Below the pieces are notes generated by a model that did not search any database, was not told the origin of the DNA, and saw only the letters and a program-made list of their open reading frames with translations. From the NCBI GenBank assembly GCA_019188255.1, contig JAETXT010000008.1, positions 2,728,001 through 2,792,000 of the forward strand: DNA of 64,000 bases, given 5' to 3'. The position numbers and the translations under genes were made by a program. Shown piece after piece: positions 1 through 10,939 of this stretch (within the stretch, counting starts at the first letter, position 1; every line of letters begins with the position of its first letter). The DNA is from Verticillium longisporum. Taxonomy: Eukaryota > Ascomycota > Sordariomycetes > Glomerellales > Plectosphaerellaceae.

Positions 1-2
1 TG

Positions 3-452
3 AACGCGCTTCGTGGCTGGTTCCTCCCCGAATTCCTCAACCGCATCAACTCGACCGTCATCTTCAACCGTCTCACGCGCCGCGAGATCCGCAACATTGT
101 CGACATTCGCATCGGCGAGATCCAGAAGCGTCTGGCCGACAACGACCGCAAGGTCTTCATCGACGTGTCGGAGGAGGCCAAGGACTACCTCGGCGCGGCG
201 GGCTACTCGCCCGCCTACGGCGCGCGACCTCTATCGCGCCTCATCGAGAAGGAGGTGCTCAACCGTCTCGCGATCCTCATCCTGCGGGGCCAGATCCGCG
301 ACGGCGAGAACGCGAGGGTCGAGCTTATCAACGACAAGATTGTCGTGCTGCCGAACCACCAGGACAGCGAGCTTCCCTCAGAGGAGGATGACGAAGACAT
401 GGAGGATGCCATTGAGGAGGTCGTCCGGGACGACGAGGACCTTTACAACTAG
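3..452 (+). CDS. HSP104: Hsp104/Hsp98 (ClpB-type) disaggregase, C-terminal part
   Basis: The window opens inside this gene: 149 codons in frame from base 3 to a TAG at 450-452. The visible part is the end of the second AAA+ module (residues reading FLPEFLNRIN) and the ClpB C-terminal small domain (GYSPAYGARPLSRLIEK), followed by a strongly acidic tail that ends in DDEDLYN. The acidic tail is a feature of the cytosolic Hsp104/Hsp98 proteins and is absent from mitochondrial Hsp78, so the cytosolic paralogue is the better call. The family forms hexamers that use ATP to thread aggregated proteins through a central pore, working with Hsp70. No intron is visible here. The 5' part, including both Walker motifs of the first module, lies outside the window. 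Confidence 0.9.
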   Translation, partial: NALRGWFLPEFLNRINSTVIFNRLTRREIRNIVDIRIGEIQKRLADNDRKVFIDVSEEAKDYLGAAGYSPAYGARPLSRLIEKEVLNRLAILILRGQIRDGENARVELINDKIVVLPNHQDSELPSEEDDEDMEDAIEEVVRDDEDLYN

Positions 453-1811
453 GCGACTCGAGATGTGACTCGAGGGGAGAAAAGTGGTCTTTTATTTCTT
501 TCTGATGAATTATGAGGCGTTTGAGGTTCAAAAAGGCGTTAGGCACAGCATTCATGTAGATATATATGATGAAACGTCAGTACAAACAAGGGTATAGAGC
601 TCGTTCAACCCGCTTATTGGAATCGTGAAACAGTTTCGCCTTGCGACAATGTACACGTCAACGTAGCTCGTGTTGTGAGGTAGAGGGTCTGAGTTTACAA
701 CACCCTCTTCCGAGAAGGTGTCTAGACCAGCATCGACGCTCGACGTCGAGGCAGAGACCGGCACTGGGACGTCGCGCCCTCGCGCTGGCAGCCGAGAAGG
801 GGGTCTGCTACTGGGCAATGACTGCAGCAGAAGCGTTTATTTCTACGCCTTGAGACTAAGAAACTTTCGCCTCACACTGTAGTCACATCGGCTCGTATCG
901 TCTGCAGCATCGCTGACGGATCTTTGTCGAAACACACAACGCATTATGGATGCGGTGAGAGGTTACCTGCCCATCCATCGGACACGGGCATTTCTGCTCC
1001 AGGAAACAGACGTTCAAGTCAAAGGTGCGGTCGTGCTAGAGGCACACAAAGCATTGGACCCCCCCTCCTTGGATATACATATAGGCGTGGATGTTGCTGA
1101 TAAGACTGAAGTCGTTACATGGACACCCGAAAGAGAAAGATCTGAGGGCCAAAAACAGCATCGCTAGGGAGGCTGCGCCTCAGCATGTCCTCTGCCATGA
1201 CCTCGCGATACTTGGAACAGGGCCCTCCCAGCGTCAGGGTTATATGGATCGGATGTGCAGTGAACATGGGGAGGGGGTTCAGGGCCAGGAGTGGAGATGG
1301 ACGGGTGGGAGCGCCAGAGGGGCCGCGCGAAAGACGCCTATGTACAGCGATGTTTCAGGTTTTTTAGGGGACAAAGTCTGTGTAAGGCCATAGGTCATAG
1401 GCATGGCGGAAGGAGGGGAGACGGCCTGCTGTGCGATGCGGGGCGCTCAGCTCTTGGCTCTTGCCTCCGTTCCTCAGCCACAGCTCCGTCTACGTCGCTG
1501 GCGACGTTTTTGTGCATGTCCCGTTTCCCGTCTATAAAACGGTTCTTGAGACGGTGTGCGTCAACGGCTTCGGATAATTGCGTAAACACGGTGGCTGCCT
1601 ACTCCTCTCTGGACTTCGACATTGAGCCTCACAGTGGTCTTCACAGGCAAGAGTCACATCGCAGCTCCCGCCGCTCCAATGCTGTCCCTGGACCATTGAT
1701 CTGAAATGATCTCCCACGAAATCACGAGAGCCGGGATTCTTGCCATGCTCTCTTCTCGTCCCTTCTCTCGCTACACCCGCTGACGTGGGTTGCCGCGTCG
1801 CGCTCACGGGT
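453..1811. other. Intergenic stretch, no gene seen
   Basis: About 1.36 kb between two convergent 3' ends. Short open frames on both strands show no recognisable domain. The left 150 bases should hold the 3' UTR of the Hsp104 gene. Nothing else could be supported. Confidence 0.6.
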
Positions 1812-3557
1812 TCATTTGGCCCCGAACGTGGAGAAGGAAGACTCGTACTTGGATGCCTCCTCCTCGATGAGCGACGAGTGCGCGGCACTACGAACAACGG
1901 CCTTCACGGGGAACGGCTCATGGAGGGCTTGATGGTTGAGTATCTCGTCGTCGATGGGCCCATTCTGGACACCTCACAGGTCAGCAAACTCTTGATCTAG
2001 AAGCGAACAAAGACAAGCAAGAGACGGGCAGACGTCAACGAACCGGACGTAATTCAAAGCAATACAGCAGACGCGAAAAGGCAACGAAGAGAGCTTGCTC
2101 TGCCACCTTCCAGCCGACACAGATCCGACGGCCGCCCCCGAATCCCCAGAAGTTGGGTATCTTGCCGGCGCCTTCGCTGTCGATCCATCGCTCGGGCCGG
2201 AACTCGTGGGCGTCGTCGAACTCGCGCGAGAGCCCGATCGAGTTGATCAAGAAGCACGTGCCGGCGGGGATCACGTAGCCGTCGAACGCCAGGTCCTCGG
2301 TCAGTTGGTGGGGTGGGACGACGGGCACGGTCGGCCGCCAGCGCAGGACCTCCTTGATCATGGCGGCCACGTAGGGCATGGCCGGCAGGTCCGACATCTG
2401 GGGGAGCCGCAGCGAGGCGCCGTCGTTGCACACGCGCTCGATCTCCTCGCGCGCCCGTGCCTGGGCCTCGGGGCGCGTGACCATGGCCATGACGAAGACG
2501 TTGATGGTCATGCGCGTGTTGTCGCCGCCCGCCGCCATGACCGACGTCGCCAGGTACATGGCCTCCTCGTCGTCCCCGGCGAACCGGACCTCGGGATGGA
2601 GGAGCACGTCGCGCACGAACGAGGGCGGCGCCGCGCCGTCGACCACGGCCGTCCTGACGGGGTCCCACCAGGCCTGGAAGACGCTGCGGTGGAACGCGCC
2701 CATGCGCGCCCACGAACGCCGCCACGGCTGCAGGAACGCCGGCAGCCTGCTGAACATGGGGAAGAAGTCAACATAGCTCCGGTTGATGGCCGTGACGAAC
2801 TCCATCGTCACCCGCTGGTAGTCGTCGAGCTGCGCTCTCGTCTTGTTCAGCGGGTAGCCCATGACGACCCTGTACAGCACCGAGGTGGCGTAGCGGTAGT
2901 TGTGCGCGAACCACATGTCGGGCTCCCGAAGGTACCGCCGCAGCAGGTCCACGCTCTCGAGCTCCTGCATGCCGGCGTAGACCTTGAGGTTCGAGCCGCT
3001 GAGCAGCTGGTGCATCACGCGGCGCCCCTCGCGCCAGTCTTCCTCCTGCCGGATCACCGTGCGCTTCCCGTTGCTCACGAGATCGCTGGCGACGGGCATG
3101 TGCGGTCTCTCGTTGGTGATCTTGCCTCTCTTGGCTATGATCTCCGACACGACGCGGTCCGAGTTGAGCACCACCCACGTCCTGGAGCCCATGTGCAGCG
3201 TCACCATGTCGCCGTACGGGATCAGGGACGCCAGCTGCCGGCGCGTTTAGTTCCAAGGCGCGCGTTCTGCTGGCGGGCAAGAAATGGTTCGAGACTCACC
3301 CACTTGTTGAACGAAAGGGCGCCGCGACGCGCTCTCATCATCTGTGGCAAGTTTCCCAGCACCGGAACGCCCGGCGGTCCCGGCGGCATGGCCAGTCTTC
3401 TCGTGCCGAGTGACCATTTCAAGTCGGTCGGTCTCAAGAACTGAGCGAGCGCTGCGCAGCTGCTGCACAGGAGGAGAAGGAGACCCAGATAAGGGTAGTA
3501 CGAGGTTTCGACGGTATACATGCTGGCAGTCACCACAGTTGAATGAGACGACGGCAT
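1812..3557 (-). CDS. Cytochrome P450 monooxygenase
   Basis: Three exons on the minus strand: 3557-3300, 3234-2044 and 1964-1812, giving 533 residues. The last exon is easily missed: the open frame stops at 2035, but a donor at 2043, a CTGAC branch and an acceptor at 1965 restore a typical P450 end (EPFPVKAVVRSAAHSSLI). A membrane anchor at residues 16-35 is followed by the PPGPPGVPVLGN hinge. The I-helix reads AGGDNT (about 321-326), the K-helix ExxR is EVLR (381-384), PERW lies near 433 and the haem loop FGGGRRICVG carries Cys458. It should be an ER-bound oxygenase needing a P450 reductase. It is divergent from the ammonia-lyase, which suggests co-regulation. Substrate cannot be deduced; hydroxylation of the aromatic acid or oxidation of a prenyl chain are both possible. 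Confidence 0.92.
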
Positions 3558-4547
3558 CAGTGATTCTGGTTCTTTTGAGGTATTGAGAAGGAGAGAAACT
3601 CTTTCGGAGGGTTTCCCACACCATGAGTATCGTCCAGGTTTGGGGGTGAGGGGAGAGGGGAGAGGGGGTTCCCTCCAACCGGTGAACCAGCATCGCCCTG
3701 TTCAGTGTGAAAGCTTAATCTGCGGGGATGTGGCCGTTACTACTACATCATGCAAGTGAGCTGGGACACGCACTTCGGGGCAATAACTGGGATTCCCCGT
3801 CTTATGCATGTGGTACGCCAAGGAGGATCCGAGGTAAGTATTGGTCTCTGTGCATTGATCATTGCCCGGAAGAAATGGCCGGCAAAGATTGTCTTCCCAA
3901 GCCAGCCGACCTCGCCCGGCCTGATGAGTCGGGGCTGGCCTTGCTCATCCGCTCGGGTCCGTCTGCTCCGCGAGTCCACGCATCGAGGATGATCACAGAA
4001 AGATGCTTGTGAGAACTGAGACTCATAGTTGCCCTGCTGTGCGAGATTTGTCCCACCTGCATACTCCGCCGGGCTGGTGCAGGCCGTCCAGCCCTTTCGA
4101 GATGGCCAAAATTCCGTGTGACCCGGCCGAATAGCCCTAGGACATGGCGGTTGTAGACTTGTCATGTTTCCTGCAAGTGGCTAATGAGACCTGCATCTAC
4201 AGGAAACCCCCATGCTCGGATCGTGCGCGGGCGATGCATGCCAGATGGGTACGTCTCGAGATGGTCTTGTACATCCTCGCCGCAGCATTCGCCAGTTGTA
4301 GCATGGGGTATGGTAGGAGTTCTGGAATCCTAGCATGGCTGATAGAGTTGCCTGGGTACCTTATGCTCAACGACGTTGCGTGGGGACGTGTTCTCCCGTT
4401 CCTTCTTGTAAGTCAAGCTTTTCCATAAGAACCACAAAGTGCTGTCTTCAGATGGGAGGAAGTCATGAGTACTGATCGACGCTCTTCCTCTCACCTTTGA
4501 TTATTGTTGCTGCCGAACTGTGTCTTTTCCCTCTCTTCTGGAACAAG
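3558..4547. promoter_or_regulatory. Divergent promoter region, P450 / ammonia-lyase
   Basis: About 1 kb between two genes transcribed away from each other, with no credible gene inside. It must hold both promoters. A reverse-oriented TCGGCTG (3902-3909) resembles the half-unit of the direct repeat in front of the FAD monooxygenase gene. No TATA box could be assigned with certainty. Confidence 0.5.
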
Positions 4548-6481
4548 ATGGTCGCTCCACCACGCATGTTTACGGATTTACTCCTATCGCATTGGCGCCA
4601 TGCCTCGTCATCGTCCAAGGCTACGCTGGAAGTCGGCGGAGGGGACCTGACCATCGCCGACGTCGTGGAAGTATCGAGGCACCTGGCACGCGTGGAGCTC
4701 ATCCCGGCGTCCATCGCCGCCATCGAAGCGGGCAGCAAAATCATACCGGAGAAGCTCGCCCAGGGCGAGATCATCTACGGCGTCAACACGGGGTTCGGCG
4801 GCACTGCCGATGTACGATCCGACGACGTCGAGGGCGTCCAGCAAAGCCTGATCAGCCACCTGACGTGCGGCATCGTTGCAGACGGCAAAAGGGAGGAGAT
4901 GGCCCTGGCCAGCAGTAATGGACTTGCAGGCGGAAGCAACGGCGAGGCCCATGCCGGCAATGGCTGTGAGAAATCGAACGGGCAGCTTGCGCAGAAACAG
5001 CAACGAGCGTCGACGCCGAGCCCGCTTCCCCTGAACGACGCCCTCGCGGCTACCTGCATGCCCGAGTCGTGGGCGAGGGCATCTATGGTTATCCGCCTGA
5101 ACTCCCTGGCCGGCGGCGCGTCGGGCATCCGGGTCGACATTGCCGAGTCTCTGGTGGAGCTCCTGAACGCGGACATCGTGCCGCGCATCCCCGTCCGCGG
5201 GAGCATCTCGGCCTCGGGGACCTCAGCGCGCTGGCGTGGATCTGCGCGGTGATGCAGGGCAAGACGTCCGCCACGGCCTTCAGCGGCCGGCGCGATGTCG
5301 AGGGGGCCAGAAGAGTGACGAGGGCCGACGCCGCGCTGTCGGAGGCCGGCATCGCACCCATCGGCCTGCTCGCCAAGGAGGGCCTCGCCATCGTCAACGG
5401 CACGGCCGTGTCGGCCGGGGTGGCTGCTCTTGCGGCCCACGAGTCCCTCCACCTCGCGGCCCTGTCGCAGGTGCTGACGGCCATGAGCGTCGAGGCGCTG
5501 CGCGGCAGCGACGAGAGCTTCGAGCCCTTCATCGCAAGGGTGCGGCCGCACCCCGGGCAGGCGGACAGCGCGCGGAACATCAAGGCCTTCCTGGCCGGGT
5601 CGCGGCTGCTCAACCGGCACGACGGCCGCGACGTGGCGACGCTGCGCCAGGACCGCTACTCGCTGCGGACGGCGAGCCAGTGGATCGGCCCCGTGCTCGA
5701 GGACTTTGGCCTGGCGTACGACCAGCTGACGGTCGAGATCAACTCGGTGACGGACAACCCGCTGGTCGACGCGGCGGCCGGCCGCGTGCTCCACGGCGGC
5801 AACTTCCAGGCCCGCGCCGTCACGTCGGCGGTCGAGAAGCTGCGCCAGGGCCTGCAGGGCCTCGGCCGCATGCTCTTCGCCCAGTGCACCGAGATGATCA
5901 ACCCGGCCACGAGCTGGGGCCTGCCGCCGAACCTGTGCTCCGACGACGACGCCGGCGCCTCGTTCCTGTTCAAGGGGCTGGACGTCGTCGTCGCCGCCCT
6001 CGCCTCGGAGCTGGGCTTCCTGGCCAACCCCGTCGGGTCGCACGTCCAGACGGCCGAGATGGGCAACCAGTCCCTCAACTCCCTGGCGCTCGTGTCGGCC
6101 CGGTACACGCTCGAGGCCGTCGACGTGCTGTCCCAGATGGCGGCGGCGCACCTCCTGGCGCTGTGCCAGGCCCTCGACCTGCGCACCATCGAGATCGAGG
6201 GGCGGCACGACGACGCTGTGCCGCCCGACGCGGCGCCCTACATCGGCCAGGCCTCGCGGCGCATGTACCGCTTCGTCCGGAAGGATCTCGGTGTCCCCTT
6301 CCTGGGCGAAGCGCACCTGGCGTCGACGGAGGCTGTGACGCCGGAGGGGGTCACGCCGAGCATCGGGCTCTACAACACGCGGATCTACGAGTCCATCAGG
6401 TCGGGACGACTGTATGCCGTCGTTCTAGAGATCCTCCGAGAGGCGGAGGAGCAGCGAGCCACGAATGGAAATCACGTATAA
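4548..6481 (+). CDS. Phenylalanine/tyrosine ammonia-lyase family enzyme (frameshift at the MIO motif)
   Basis: MIO-dependent aromatic amino-acid lyases convert Phe (or Tyr) to cinnamate (or p-coumarate) plus ammonia. The frame starts at ATG 4548 and ends at TAA 6479-6481, about 644 residues, slightly short for fungal PAL. Family marks in order: catalytic Tyr77 in IYGVNTGFGG, His104-Leu105 at the substrate-selectivity position, MPESWARASM, TDNPLVD, HGGNFQA and QDRYSLRTASQW. The Ala-Ser-Gly triad that forms the MIO cofactor is at residues 222-224, and right after it the reading frame breaks: four G at 5216-5219 where five are needed to read on into DLSALAW. Downstream everything is intact in the shifted frame, so the protein is otherwise complete. 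I infer a sequencing slip rather than a dead gene, because the same lesion type recurs in essential genes of the window. No intron seen. It probably supplies the aromatic precursor of the cluster. Confidence 0.88.
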
Positions 6482-7360
6482 ACACGCCGGCCTGCCATGC
6501 TACGAATCCACAGGTATCAACGGATATCGGCACGTGAAGATCGAGAGCACGCAGTGGTTATCGTATACGTACAAGGTAGACACACAAGGATAAACTTCTC
6601 AGTTGCACTGGAGAGACAACGGCATGACCACAGTGACAGACTCCTTACAGCAAGCAAGCAGCCGCCGGGGTTGACGGTGTGTAGTGGCAAGGCGGGCGCA
6701 GAGACAGGCGGCAGAATATCAATCAGACAGACCCTTGTCTGCGTGAGATGACGACCGCGTGGCCTCTTGTCCGACGGGCGGCAGATGTGTGAGCTGCTCA
6801 GCCACCTCCGTGGTCCATCCTAGTTCTAGTTGACCAACCGTGTATGCATTTGGACGCTCGTTTCGTCTTCAACCCACCCACTCCCACCTACGCCGCATGT
6901 GGATTGCGGCACAAGCCGAGTTGCTTTGGAGGGTCGCCGCCCATGCACTGATAGTGATGCCAACCCCTTGCGGAAGGATGCCAGGGTCTTCCGCCGCGTG
7001 GACTTGTCAGCAAGGTAGATACAACAGCCTCTCCGGCGGCAACACCCCGAATCCCGATCGGAGCTAACGGATTCGCTAGATCTACTCTGCGCGTTCTCTG
7101 TATGACGGCAAGGGTAGGTGGGGGAGCGTGTGCCTTGTCAGACAAACAGACTAGACATGTCAGTCATGTCAGAATACCACAGAGGACCAGCTGTTGAACG
7201 TGAAATGGCGCAGTGGGTACATGCCACTTGTTTACGGCCATTGTCCTTCTACGATGGCTTGTTGCTTTGCGCATAGCTCGGCATTCAGGACTGGCTGGCC
7301 GGTGCCATGCTTGAAAAAGCCTTCCCAGTTGGGGGTGTGCTCGTGTTTCCATGTTCTGCC
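6482..7360. other. Intergenic stretch between convergent 3' ends
   Basis: Nearly 0.9 kb between the stop codons of the ammonia-lyase and the FAD monooxygenase. Short open frames on both strands show no domain. Expected to hold both 3' UTRs only. Confidence 0.6.
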
Positions 7361-8766
7361 CTAGTTATCATGGCGAGGTTCGATCCCGTCTTCGCGGGCC
7401 TTGTTCAAGAATGCTTCCCACGCCTCTCTACCGCTTTCGGCGGCATCATACTCCCAGAGCCACCTGAACAGCCCATAGTCCGTACCCGCGCGAAGTCCCG
7501 CATCGCGCTCCTCCTGGCCTGGGCCATCCGAAAGAGCAAACATGGCCTTCTGTTCCAATGTGCAATGTCGGACATGTGAGGCTCGTGGTTTGCGGACCTC
7601 CTCGAATACCCGGAGAGCGTCGGGAATCTGGTCACGGCCCACCGGCTGGCTGAATATCGCTCCCAGGACGCCTGCATCTTCAAAAGCCTGCGCAGCGCCC
7701 TGCGCTCTAAACAGGGGATCATCAGCTTTGTTGAGGAGATTGCAATCCTTCGCTACTCACAAGCACGGCAATATCGCGTGAGCGGCGTCACCCACCAGTA
7801 CGAATCGTCCACTCTCATGGCGCCACTGGATCACTTCATGGATCTGGAACAGAGTCCACTTGGTGCAGACAGATCCTGGAACGTTGATGAGCTCATGAAG
7901 CACGGGGTCCCAGTTCGCGATCTTGCTCCTGAACTCGTCTAGGTCTGCTCGCTGCGGCCCGTACATGACCTTGCCGCCTGCACCCTCGGTGTACACCAGA
8001 ACCAGGTTGAGTATATCGTGCTGAATGAGGTACGAGACGACGTGACCACCTGGTCCCATCCAGAAGTTGACGCTGCATCTTCTTTTCAGGTCCCAAGCGG
8101 CATGGACCTCCGCTATGTTCTTGGTAGGGACGGAAATCCGGTACACGACGTCGCCAGGACTGTGAGGAGGGTCCTCACGACCCAGCAGGATGCCCCTGCA
8201 GCGGGACCTCTCCCCGTCCGCACCCAGGATCAGATCCGCCTCGTAGACCTCGTCATTGGAAAGACGTATGGATGGCTTGTTGAAATTGACCTCCTTGACT
8301 TCGCTGCTCAGTTTGAGAGTTATGCCAGTTCGCTCCATCCCCGACAGCAAGGCTCTCAGGAGGTCGGCACGGTGAATCACGATGTAAGGGGCCTCCTCAC
8401 GGACCAGTGTCGGATGAGATACAGGCGGCGACTGTGAGAGCACGTCTCCTCGATAGGAGCGGAATGTCCCGGCCTCTGGTTGGGCTGCATATTGAAGGAC
8501 CTCCTCGAAGACACCCCAACGCTGAAGCAGACGCGTCGCATTGGGGGATAACTGTATCCCGGCACCAATCTGTCAAGCCGTGTTAGAAGACATGTACATC
8601 TGGATTTCAGAAGGCGTCAAGCTACTTCTTGAAGCTGAGCACTTCGCTCAAATACCGTCACACGGTGACCGGCCTGAGCAAGAGCCAATGCGGAAGCCAG
8701 GCCACAAAGACCACAGCCCACAATGAGGACCGAGAGCTGAGGCCGATAGTTGCATGGATCTGTCAT
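7361..8766 (-). CDS. FAD-dependent aromatic monooxygenase, salicylate-hydroxylase type
   Basis: Three exons: 8766-8626, 8569-7761 and 7706-7361, introns of 56 and 54 nt, 431 residues. Flavoprotein hydroxylase (group A) marks are present: a Rossmann dinucleotide site near the N-terminus (IVGCGLCGLASA, residues 15-26), the GAGIQLSPNA segment, the GADGERSR motif and the second FAD site GRFVLVGDAAHAILP, followed by the usual QGAAQAFEDAGVL across the last intron. Such enzymes use NAD(P)H and oxygen to hydroxylate aromatic acids, often with loss of the carboxyl group. In this setting a plausible step is oxidative decarboxylation of a (prenylated) hydroxybenzoate to a hydroquinone; that is inference from family and neighbours. 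No signal peptide. It is transcribed from its own promoter, in which a 10-bp direct repeat is found. Confidence 0.92.
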
Positions 8767-9234
8767 GTTGAAGATGAAAGATGATGGGTTCTCATTACCC
8801 CCCCTAGGATCCCTGGAGCGAGGCCGGGTGCTGGCAGCTTTTACATTCTGGAGCTCACGTTAGACTATCTGCAGCAAACTACCAGGATGAAGGAGCCGTG
8901 TATTCCCGTCACTTTCTCAACTCGGCTGCTGAATCGGCTGCTGGAGTGCTACCCGGAGGTACTGGCCATGCATGGTCAGACGTTACGGAAGGAATTCCAT
9001 ATCATCAGCGACCCTGGCTTGGGGCGCGGGGGGGCCACATCCTTGGCCTAAAAGAAGTGTATTGACTATCCTGTGACTAGGACCTTGCCGACTCTCCGCA
9101 AAAAGGCCCTTCCCCGCTCATGCACTCCGAGTACGCGCGGGACAGGTCATACATGGTACAGGGTGTGTGCGAAGTATCTATTCATGTCTGTACACTCAAG
9201 CCGCCGCCGTGCTGGTTCCGTTCTACGACCATAC
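8767..9234. promoter_or_regulatory. Upstream region of the FAD monooxygenase gene
   Basis: About 470 bases between the FAD monooxygenase start and the 3' end of the regulator gene. It must carry the monooxygenase promoter and the regulator 3' UTR. No gene is seen. Confidence 0.45.
8922..8943. promoter_or_regulatory. Direct repeat, candidate regulator site
   Basis: The 10-mer TCGGCTGCTG occurs twice in a row with a 2-base spacer (8922-8931 and 8934-8943), about 155 bases upstream of the FAD monooxygenase start. CGG half-sites in direct repeat are a common arrangement for binuclear-zinc regulators, and a regulator gene lies next door. Binding is inferred, not shown. Confidence 0.3.
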
Positions 9235-10939
9235 TCATACAAAGCTGGGAATCATCGAACGATGACTTATTACCGAAGACAGCTTTTCGCGGTAGCCAAT
9301 GTTGCATCCATTGACGAGGTCGTCTTGCGCCCAGACAGCCTGCAATATTCTCTTGCAATAGTTCAAAGACCGCGACGAGCTCATCTTCTCTGTCCTGGAG
9401 ATGACGTCGAGGACGGCGGCCCGCTGCTCATCCGTTCGTGCCTCGCAGCCAATGACGTGAATCGGAAATTGCTGCTTGCAGAAACTGAGCTGGGGGAGGA
9501 TAGCGAATGCCTTGTCGATATTCTGTTGCGTCCTGACTGGTTGGTCGATCAGGTCCTCGAAACATCGGTCGAGAAACAACAGTATCGCGAGTTGGTATAG
9601 TTGCATGACCAACGTGGTGTCATCCGAGGCACGACTGTCATCATCCGGGACTTGCGGTATTGATAGGCTTCTAATCCTCCAGTCCAGGACTTCCAGGAAG
9701 CTCTTGTAGTCACCCACGCCGCCGCTGGTGTTTAGCGGGATTGCGCTGCTAGATACCGCATCGCATACTTGGGACAGCAGATTCAGCATACAGAATATGG
9801 GCGGCGGCAGCTTAGAAACCTGGAGAGCCCGGATGTTAGGCTGACTCTGCGTGCCGTCGTGGAGTCTCAGTCCTAGCACGTACCTGTGGACAGAAGAAGT
9901 CGGTTGGAGCCGGCGGCAGGTCCGAGGAACCACCTTTCGTCCAGTGCAGTAGGGAAAAACGAGCGAGAACGTCGTGGTAGTGTACCCAGTCCAGCAGGAC
10001 GGCCACATCGGAGCCAAGTTGATGCAGCGTCTTGGTAGAGCACGCGCCAAAGACCGCCTTGACACCTCCGAGGTAGAAGGGCCAGTGGCCCGAAGTAGAA
10101 GACGACTGGTGCATCTCGAACGAACAAAGCAGCATGCCCGTGGCGGCATGCTGCAGGGTCGCCTCCACGCCCAGACTCGGCGCCCTTGGTTCTTTAGCCA
10201 GACTTCCCAGCGCAGCGACTTTCAGCTCCAGAGCTTGGGACTGCAGGCCGTAGCGATGAAGCGAAGCAAAGGCCATCAACGCTTGGAGCACCGGCGCAGC
10301 CGTGATCGTCTGCCCCTGCAGCGCAACCCGGACCAGGGCACACCCGAGAGCGGCGTTGTTGCAGCCAAAGGTAGCAAGGGACAAAGAGGCTACACAGCAA
10401 ACTGTACACGTGAATGATACACGAAGCCGTCAGCTCTGCCTCCCCTTGACCACCAGACTGGTTGGTGGCTATCCTTGATTTACAAACATACAGTATTCAA
10501 GCAGGTCGCGGTCAAGGGCTCCCAGTTTAGACGGGTTCCAGAACATCGGGACGCTGAGCGAGGGCAGTTTATTGCGTACCGGAACAGAGCTCGTCAGGCT
10601 GTGATGCAACTCGATGTCCCAATTCGACGTGTGCACAAACCGCGCGTCGGAGATCAGGCTCGGGGTACCAGGCGGCCTGGATGGCAGAGACGACTTGGAG
10701 ACGACGGCACGTCGGAGATCGTTAGGGCGCGGCCAGGACAACCTGAGGCCACACCCTGGGCATTTCCGTCTGGATCGAGAGCAGTTCGTGCAGGCTTTCC
10801 TCTCCTTGGCACGATCGCAGCTGGTGGTACGACCTGACCAGGTTAGCGGTCTTCATGCTTTCTTCATAGGTCCTACGCCTACCTTACCTTGGCATGCGTG
10901 ATTCGTGGTAGGGGCTGTTGCTGTCTGCAATTCCCCCAT
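9235..10939 (-). CDS. Zn2Cys6-type fungal transcription factor (cluster regulator candidate)
   Basis: Four exons fitted by phase and branch points: 10939-10888, 10833-10492, 10401-9884 and 9819-9235; 498 residues. The N-terminal region has the second half of a binuclear zinc cluster (SCDRAKERKACTNCSRSRRKC) and then the GLRLSWPRPND stretch seen after the finger in a large family of fungal regulators. The body (NAALGCALVRVALQG, FASLHRYGLQSQALEL, LLDWVHYHDVLARFS) matches the fungal-specific transcription factor domain of that family. Odd point: with the only start that fits, the first zinc ligand reads Asn (NHAC) instead of Cys, so either exon 1 is wrong or the finger is non-standard. Its place inside the cluster suggests it is the pathway regulator. 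Exon 1 is the weakest part of the model. Confidence 0.82.

Noticed and set aside
2095..3444. A 449-codon frame antisense to the P450
   Set aside because: Shadow of the P450 coding strand; no family features.
5216..5219. An intron explaining the ammonia-lyase frame change
   Set aside because: No GT..AG pair of usable length fits; the protein is continuous if one G is added.
4775..6316. A 513-codon open frame antisense to the ammonia-lyase
   Set aside because: It mirrors GC-rich codons of a clear enzyme gene, has no domain and is Arg/Gly/His-heavy.
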